Positions 43,818 to 49,253 of a stretch of DNA of 49,253 nt are shown here, in pieces. Every line of letters starts with the position of its first letter. The stretch's first letter is position 1. The DNA lies in contig JADGAT010000034.1 of NCBI GenBank assembly GCA_015231885.1, forward strand, positions 1 to 49,253, read 5' to 3'. Source of the DNA: SAR324 cluster bacterium (GTDB taxonomy: Bacteria > SAR324 > NAC60-12). The notes under the pieces were generated by a model. It was given only the letters and a program-made list of their open reading frames with translations, did not search any database and was not told where the DNA came from. The position numbers and the translations under genes were made by a program.

Positions 43818-44795
43818 ATGAAAAAACGAGTACTGGTAACAGGCGCAGGGGGGTTTATTGGGCACTATTTAGTAAAATTTCTTAAAGAACGTGGATATTG
43901 GGTCCGTGGGGTCGATATCAAACATCCAGAATACGAAGCAACGTTTGCAGACGAATTTTTCCTGTTAGATTTACGAAAATTTGACAACTGCCTGACATCA
44001 ATGATTGACATAGATCATGTGTATGCTTTAGCAGCAGACATGGGTGGAATGGGATATATAGAAACCCACAAAGGGGAAATTATCAAAAACAATACGCTGA
44101 TCAATATGCACACGATTGAAGCGGCCAGGCTGCATAATGTGGATCGGTATTTTTATACATCATCTGCTTGTGTATACCCTGGTTACAAACAAAACATAAC
44201 GGATATTGCTCCCTTAAAAGAAGAAGATGCCTATCCTGCTGATCCAGAAGACGGCTATGGCTGGGAAAAGCTTTATATAGAGCGTGTTTGCCGTCACTAT
44301 CACGAAGATTTTGGTTTAAATGCACGTATCGTGAGATTCCACAATATCTTTGGCCCTCTGGGCACCTACGATGGAGGCAGGGAGAAATCACCTGCTGCCA
44401 TCTGCCGTAAAATTGCGCTTGCTGCCAGTGATGATGAAATTGAAGTATGGGGAGATGGAGAACAAACCCGCTCCTATTGCTACATTGATGACTGTGTTGA
44501 TGGTATTTACCGTCTGATGCAGTCTGATTTTTCGGAACCACTCAACTTGGGACAAGACCGTATGATCACTATCAATGAGCTGGTTGATATTGTTGCAAAG
44601 ATTGCTAATAAAACAATCAGTAAACGCTACGACCTCACCCAACCACAGGGAGTCCGAGGTAGGAACAGTGATAACACACTTTTGCGAAAAACACTGAAAT
44701 GGGAACCCACGGTATCTTTAGAAGAAGGATTGGAAAAAACATATCATTGGATTTGTGAGGAATTGGCTAACGCTGGAAGAATCCCAAAACTGTAA
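43818..44795 (+). CDS. GDP-mannose 3,5-epimerase
   Basis: This 325 aa extended short-chain dehydrogenase should convert GDP-D-mannose to GDP-L-galactose and/or GDP-L-gulose. It has GAGGFIG (9-15) for NAD binding and LAADMGGMGYIE. The residues C118 (SSACVYP), Y147 and K151 (YGWEK), and K190 (GGREKSPAA) fall exactly 27 positions before C145, Y174, K178 and K217 of the Arabidopsis enzyme. QGVRGRNSDNTLLRKTLKW is another family signature. The ATG at 43818 has AAAAGGAA upstream. Enzymes of this family are best known from plants and are less common in bacteria. It follows the GT2 gene by 55 bases. Confidence 0.88.
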   Translation: MKKRVLVTGAGGFIGHYLVKFLKERGYWVRGVDIKHPEYEATFADEFFLLDLRKFDNCLTSMIDIDHVYALAADMGGMGYIETHKGEIIKNNTLINMHTIEAARLHNVDRYFYTSSACVYPGYKQNITDIAPLKEEDAYPADPEDGYGWEKLYIERVCRHYHEDFGLNARIVRFHNIFGPLGTYDGGREKSPAAICRKIALAASDDEIEVWGDGEQTRSYCYIDDCVDGIYRLMQSDFSEPLNLGQDRMITINELVDIVAKIANKTISKRYDLTQPQGVRGRNSDNTLLRKTLKWEPTVSLEEGLEKTYHWICEELANAGRIPKL

Positions 44796-44821
44796 AATAT
44801 GCTCAAAGCGTGGGACGTCAT

Positions 44822-46036
44822 GTGAAACAGATTATCCTAGTATGCCAGGTCTTCCATCCTGATACAACATCTACCAGTCAGCTGTTTGTCAGCCTGCTGC
44901 GCAATATGGCAAAAAAGGGACTGAGCATTCATGTACTTTGCGGCTTTCCTGCTGGAAACCTTTCTGACAAAACAACTCCGCGGTATGAAACATTAGACGG
45001 TATTATAATAAAACGATGTGGATTCAATATTCCGCTTAAGCAAAGTTTATATCACCGTGCCTTGTCTTATCTTTCTTTTCTACTGCATGCTGGCTGGGAG
45101 ATCATAAAAGCCCCTCGTGATTCCATTTTTTTTGGAGTCACCAATCCCCCTTTTGCAGCAATTCTTCTGTATTTGACATCAAAGGTCCGTAAATTTTCTT
45201 ACCACTATATGCTGCTGGACCTTTATCCGGAAGGATTGGTATTTTTGGGCAATTTAGAAGAAAGTTCTTTTATTACAAAAATTTGGTATGCCCTGAATCG
45301 CCTCAGTTATTCCAATGCTGCAAAATTAGCGGTATTGGGGAGAGATATGATTCCTCTGCTGCAAACAAAGTATCATATTCCACAAAAACAACTGACCTAC
45401 ATTCCACATTGGGGTGCAACAGAAATTCCTGTTCCGATTTCTTTCAAAAAAAGTAAATTAACCACAGCCTTATCTTTACAAAATAAATTTGTTGTTCAGT
45501 ACTCTGGGAACATGGGGCTTTGGCATGATATGGAAACTTTTGTCCAGGCTGCTGTAAAACTAAAAAACCAACCAGATATCGCATTTTTGTTCATTGGTAA
45601 CGGAATTCGACGCAGCTCTGCGGAAGACCTTGCCCTGAACCTGGATGCACACAACATCATATGGAAAGATTTTGTACCACAAGAAGAGTTGTTAGATAGC
45701 CTTTCCTGTTCTCATGTCTCTTTGATATCTTTACAAGCAAATTTGGCAGGAGTGGCCGTACCTTGTAAATTATATGGAATTTTGGCGTCAGGAAGAGCTA
45801 TCATAGCCCAAGTACCTGCAGATTCAGAAATAGCTTATGTGATCGAAGAAGAGCAATGCGGTGTTGTCGTTCCTCCAGGTGATGTCGACAAATTGATTGA
45901 AGCCATTCAACAATTAGCTGCAGCTCCGGACTTGGTAGCGAAAATGGGGAAGAACGCATTTGCTGCGTACCAGGCCAAATATACACTCCGTCAGGCTGAA
46001 CAGGCCTTTACACAATTCCTGGATCTTTCAATTTAG
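44822..46036 (+). CDS. Glycosyltransferase family 4 (WbuB-like)
   Basis: The product is about 404 aa with the GT-B fold. The N-terminal domain has ILVCQVFHPDTTSTSQLFVS and DSIFFGVTNPPFAAILL. The C-terminal domain has VVQYSGNMGLWHDMETF, FLFIGNGIRR and CKLYGILASGRAIIAQVP. The pattern resembles WbuB-type enzymes, with a short hydrophobic stretch near 70-110. The start is uncertain. The GTG at 44822 has GGGA seven bases upstream; an in-frame GTG four codons earlier is also possible. It begins 26 bases after the epimerase gene. Confidence 0.83.
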   Translation: MKQIILVCQVFHPDTTSTSQLFVSLLRNMAKKGLSIHVLCGFPAGNLSDKTTPRYETLDGIIIKRCGFNIPLKQSLYHRALSYLSFLLHAGWEIIKAPRDSIFFGVTNPPFAAILLYLTSKVRKFSYHYMLLDLYPEGLVFLGNLEESSFITKIWYALNRLSYSNAAKLAVLGRDMIPLLQTKYHIPQKQLTYIPHWGATEIPVPISFKKSKLTTALSLQNKFVVQYSGNMGLWHDMETFVQAAVKLKNQPDIAFLFIGNGIRRSSAEDLALNLDAHNIIWKDFVPQEELLDSLSCSHVSLISLQANLAGVAVPCKLYGILASGRAIIAQVPADSEIAYVIEEEQCGVVVPPGDVDKLIEAIQQLAAAPDLVAKMGKNAFAAYQAKYTLRQAEQAFTQFLDLSI

Positions 46037-46057
46037 TTTTCAAAGATACGTTTTGCT

Positions 46058-47221
46058 ATGAGACTTGCCGCTCTTGTTACCCATCCTGTACAATATTTTG
46101 CTCCTGTTTTTCGGGAGCTCTCAAAAAAAGAGGACCTGGAATTGAAAGTTTTTTTTGGCTGTGACCACGGAGCAAAATTCGGTGAAGATCCTGGGTTCAA
46201 AACGGAATTTGCCTGGGATTGCCAACCAACTGAGGGGTTTGAGCACGAGTTCGTGACCCAGGGATCTCTTGAGCAATTACGAGGAGCATCTGGTGTTCTA
46301 TCAGCATTCAAAGCAGCCATAGCCATCCAGCACTATCACCCCAATTATGTTTTAATTTTTTCCTATTCTCCTGCGTTCATCACTGTAAGTACGATCATTC
46401 TCCATCTACTTCACTACTCACTTTTGCTCAGAGCAGAAACTACCGATGAGGCTGTTGATCGATCAGTACTGAAAGACAAAATACGAGAAGTTTTGCTAAA
46501 ACAATATTATCGTCAATTCCAGCATTTTTTTCCTATTGGCCAAAATTCCATCCGACATTACCAGCGTATCGGAATATCCCATGATCACCTTACTGCCATC
46601 AAATATGCCATTGATGTCGATTTTTTTAAACAACAAGTGGATAAATGGTCTCCGCAACGCAACGTTTTGCGCGATAAGATGACCATTCCAGCCGATGCTC
46701 ATGTGTTTCTTTATTGCGGAAAAATGTATTGTCCCAAAAATCCGCTTTTGATTCCTAGTGCCTTCTCGTTATTGTCTTTAGAAGAGAAAAAAAATGTTTG
46801 GTTATTAGCCGTGGGTGATGGTGATTCACGAAATGAATTTGAAGCATGTATGAAAAAACAGCTGGGAGAACGAGCCATTTTTACAGGCTTTCAAAATCAA
46901 TCAGAACTGGGACAATATTATGCCATGGCAGACACACTGTTATTTCCATCCCAAAGTGGAGAAACATGGGGGTTGGTGGTCAATGAGGCCCTACAGTTTG
47001 GATTGCGGGTGATTGTTAGTGATAAGGTCGGCTGTGCTCATGATCTGGTTACAGACTCGAACATTGGCTTCATTTTCCCATCCAATGATGCCTCAGCCTT
47101 CGCAAACACTATTGTCCAAGCAATTGTGCCACAAAACCAACCGAAGCCCCTAGGTGTGGATGCATTGCCTCATCCAAAGCACTTGGCAGATGCAGTGCTT
47201 AGTTATCTTAAAAGCCAATAG
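46058..47221 (+). CDS. Glycosyltransferase family 4
   Basis: The 387 aa GT-B protein starts MRLAALVTHPVQYFAPVFRE. It has a hydrophobic segment near 108-128. The C-terminal donor-binding domain carries FLYCGKMYCPKNPLLI, WLLAVGDGDSRNEFE and FPSQSGETWGLVVNEALQFG (the E-x7-E motif). The nucleotide-sugar and acceptor cannot be assigned. It lies 21 bases after the preceding glycosyltransferase and 18 bases before the next gene. Confidence 0.86.
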   Translation: MRLAALVTHPVQYFAPVFRELSKKEDLELKVFFGCDHGAKFGEDPGFKTEFAWDCQPTEGFEHEFVTQGSLEQLRGASGVLSAFKAAIAIQHYHPNYVLIFSYSPAFITVSTIILHLLHYSLLLRAETTDEAVDRSVLKDKIREVLLKQYYRQFQHFFPIGQNSIRHYQRIGISHDHLTAIKYAIDVDFFKQQVDKWSPQRNVLRDKMTIPADAHVFLYCGKMYCPKNPLLIPSAFSLLSLEEKKNVWLLAVGDGDSRNEFEACMKKQLGERAIFTGFQNQSELGQYYAMADTLLFPSQSGETWGLVVNEALQFGLRVIVSDKVGCAHDLVTDSNIGFIFPSNDASAFANTIVQAIVPQNQPKPLGVDALPHPKHLADAVLSYLKSQ

Positions 47222-47239
47222 TCATAGAGTTATAAAATC

Positions 47240-48304
47240 ATGCGTATTTTCTTTTGTGGAGGATTAGGGGCTAAATGGATGACAGGTTGGCAACGCTGTC
47301 ACGTTCTCAAAGAACTGGGGCATGATGTGACCGAATTTGCTCAAGATAATTATCACTATCACTCTCTGCTCCGAGGAATCATTAAAAAAGTCACAGGAGT
47401 CTATCTTTTTGACAAAGCTGTACTAAGTCAGTTCAATCAGGAGTTTCTGGATGCAATTACTGCATTAAAACCGGAGATTGCATGGATAGAGAAAGCTCTG
47501 CTCTTGTTACCTGAGACCTTAGAAAAAGCAAAAAAAAGTTTACCAGGCTGCACATTTGTCTGTTATCAGGACGATGATCCCTTCGGGCCCAATCATGCTG
47601 AACGCCCTTTATGGAAGTATTTCAAGGAAACTATCCCTTTGTACGATTTACACTATGTCTTGCGGGAAGTGAACATCAATGAATTCTATGAACATGGCGC
47701 ACAAAATGTATCTCTTTGTAAGCTAGGTTACCTACCAACCTTATTTCATCCTCCTCCTAAAAATTATCTACCCCTTGAATATCGCCATGATGTGTCTTTT
47801 GTTGGAGCAGCCAGGGACAATAGAATCCGAGATATAGGTAATTTAATGAACCATTACCATATTCCTGTTAACGTATATGGTAATGGTTGGCACCGTACTT
47901 TAGTATACTATCAACACAGAGCGCAGTTTTATCCATCTGTGAATAGTCAAGAGTATGCAGCTATCATTTGGCACAGCAAAATTTCCCTGGGTTTTGTTTC
48001 TGCGGCAAATCGTAATGACTACACATTACGAACATTTGAAATTCCAGCCTGCCGTGGTTTTCTTTTAGCTCAAAGAACAGAAAAGCATTTAGAATTATAT
48101 GAAGAAGGCAAAGAAGCAGAGTTCTTTAGTTCGCCGGAAGAATGTGCAGATAAAATACATTTCTATTTAACCCATGAGAAAGAACGACTAAAAATTGCAG
48201 AAGCTTCTTATCAACGCTGTATCCGTTCAGGATATACTTTACAGCAGTGGATATCTGGTGCATTAGCAAGGATACATTCTTTTAAAAAACCTGTTTACAA
48301 ATGA
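47240..48304 (+). CDS. CgeB-like glycosyltransferase
   Basis: The 354 aa protein matches the glycosyltransferase group related to CgeB. It has RIFFCGGLGAKWMTGWQRCH, GCTFVCYQDDDPFGPNH, and LGYLPTLFHPP followed by HDVSFVGAARDNRIRDI. The C-terminal block NDYTLRTFEIPACRGFLLAQ, which precedes RTEKHLELYE, is the hallmark of this family. Members add sugars in surface polysaccharides and spore coats. It is part of the same gene run. Confidence 0.8.
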   Translation: MRIFFCGGLGAKWMTGWQRCHVLKELGHDVTEFAQDNYHYHSLLRGIIKKVTGVYLFDKAVLSQFNQEFLDAITALKPEIAWIEKALLLLPETLEKAKKSLPGCTFVCYQDDDPFGPNHAERPLWKYFKETIPLYDLHYVLREVNINEFYEHGAQNVSLCKLGYLPTLFHPPPKNYLPLEYRHDVSFVGAARDNRIRDIGNLMNHYHIPVNVYGNGWHRTLVYYQHRAQFYPSVNSQEYAAIIWHSKISLGFVSAANRNDYTLRTFEIPACRGFLLAQRTEKHLELYEEGKEAEFFSSPEECADKIHFYLTHEKERLKIAEASYQRCIRSGYTLQQWISGALARIHSFKKPVYK

Positions 48305-48387
48305 CCTCATAGACACAGTTGCAACTGTTTTTTCTGATTACTTTGAAGTAATTTTTTTCCAGCAATACACCCACGATAAGATCAAGA

Positions 48388-49227
48388 ATGGATAAATCAC
48401 TACTTGTAAAAATGATCGGGTTCCCTGCTACTCTTATTCATGGGGATACATTAGTTCTGGACAGGTGGTTATGGCTCAAAAAGCGCCTGCCACAGACAAA
48501 TAACCAAGAAAAACTGCTTGATATTGGTTGTGGAACGGGGGCTTTTACTATTGGAGCCGCTTTACGAGGATATTATACATTGGGGTTGAGCTGGGATGAA
48601 CGAAATCAAAAAGTTGCATCCGAGAGAGCAAAAATGTGCAACGCGGATTCTGCAAGTTTTGAGGTGCTTGATGTTCGCAAACTAGACACAAGAGATGATC
48701 TGAAAGGTGTATTTGATATTGCTATATGTTTTGAGAATATTGAACACATCATTAACGACAGAAAACTAATTCAAGATATAGTCACTTGTTTAAAGCCGGG
48801 TGGGCGTCTTCTTCTTACAACTCCTTACTTACTTTTTCGCCCAATCACATCTGGAGATAATGGTCCATTTTCTGAGGTTGAGGATGGTGGTCATGTGAGG
48901 CGAGGCTATACAAAATCAATGTTGGAAGAACTATGCCAACATGCGGGCTTGGTATTGGAGAGAACCTCCTATTGCAGTGGCTTTATCAGCCAAAAGGTGA
49001 CGTTTCTTCTAAGAAAACTGTCGGGAAAACACCTATTGGGATGGACTCTTGTCTTGCCACTCCGAATCTTACCACCTCTTTTTGATTGGTTGATTACAAA
49101 TACCATCCATTGGCCATATTTTTCTATTTGTATCGAAGCTTATAAACCAAGAGGTACGGTTAATAACGACCGGTCCGTAAACACAACGAAAATCACTGAG
49201 CAAAAGAAGGAAAAACGTCTTGGTTAA
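48388..49227 (+). CDS. Class I SAM-dependent methyltransferase
   Basis: The 279 aa protein has motif I LLDIGCGTGAFTIGAALRG, a further acidic SAM-binding segment FEVLDVRKLD, and motif II VFDIAICFENIEHIIND. LKPGGRLLLTTPY is motif III. The C-terminal part holds two hydrophobic stretches (WTLVLPLRILPPLFDWLI) that may attach it to the membrane. Its place at the end of the polysaccharide run suggests sugar methylation, but small-molecule roles are possible. The gap before it (83 bases) holds no clear signal. Confidence 0.87.
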   Translation: MDKSLLVKMIGFPATLIHGDTLVLDRWLWLKKRLPQTNNQEKLLDIGCGTGAFTIGAALRGYYTLGLSWDERNQKVASERAKMCNADSASFEVLDVRKLDTRDDLKGVFDIAICFENIEHIINDRKLIQDIVTCLKPGGRLLLTTPYLLFRPITSGDNGPFSEVEDGGHVRRGYTKSMLEELCQHAGLVLERTSYCSGFISQKVTFLLRKLSGKHLLGWTLVLPLRILPPLFDWLITNTIHWPYFSICIEAYKPRGTVNNDRSVNTTKITEQKKEKRLG

Positions 49228-49253
49228 ACTCCGGTTTAAAATTGCTAACCATG
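49220..49253 (+). CDS. Possible start of the next gene (partial)
   Basis: A TTG at 49220 has AAGGA nine bases upstream and opens a frame to the window end (LVKLRFKIANH), overlapping the methyltransferase stop by eight bases. An ATG at 49251 is the alternative start. Too little sequence is present to name a product. Confidence 0.3.
   Translation, partial: MVKLRFKIANH

Overview
The window is a gene-dense, AT-leaning stretch of a Gram-negative bacterial chromosome. Gram-negative traits are a lipoprotein with a clear lipobox, an O-antigen-type ABC exporter (Wzm/Wzt), dTDP-rhamnose enzymes, an RNase E/G and a MotA/MotB set. The mix of flagellar-type stator genes, a selenocysteine synthase, PilZ proteins and a Gld-like protein resembles deltaproteobacterial-grade lineages such as SAR324 or Desulfobacterota. 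That placement is an inference; no rRNA or tRNA gene is present to anchor it. No gap without a gene exceeds about 250 bases.

Layout. 0.1-4.2 kb (minus): histidine kinase, MotA and two MotB-like proteins, only one of which keeps the proton-binding Asp. 4.4-10.1 kb: small membrane and PilZ proteins, a CobA-HemD fusion, DUF1015, YciI-like and SprT-like proteins. 10.3-16.5 kb: lepA (TTG start, 599 aa), a WecA-like sugar-phosphate transferase with a cytosolic tail, a thioesterase, adk and proA. 16.6-23.5 kb (minus): a tightly packed unit of RNase E/G, selA, rmlD, wzm and wzt, with overlapping or nearly touching ends. 23.7-29.3 kb: xseB, and divergently smc with a TPR gene. 29.5-32.3 kb (plus): PilZ, MurI-like racemase and phosphomannose-isomerase-like genes, nearly abutting. 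32.3-38.0 kb (minus): five envelope or unknown genes. One is a sulfatase-modifying-factor-fold protein resembling GldK/GldJ, beside a lipoprotein, a four-helix membrane protein and a single-span protein with large periplasmic repeats. 38.2 kb to the end (plus): a surface-polysaccharide cluster with rmlC, rmlD, a methyltransferase-kinase-like-glycosyltransferase fusion, four further glycosyltransferases, a GDP-mannose 3,5-epimerase and a methyltransferase.

The polysaccharide genes can be read together. WecA-like starts lipid-linked glycans. The 38-49 kb cluster makes sugars and builds the chain, with the fusion as a possible WbdD-like terminator. Wzm/Wzt, whose ATPase has a C-terminal carbohydrate-binding-type domain, would export the capped chain.

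The most unexpected non-coding feature is a dispersed family of long imperfect palindromes in intergenic spaces. There are three copies of 164-166 bp and one shortened copy of 102 bp. They share terminal inverted repeats and an apical hairpin whose arms change together between copies.
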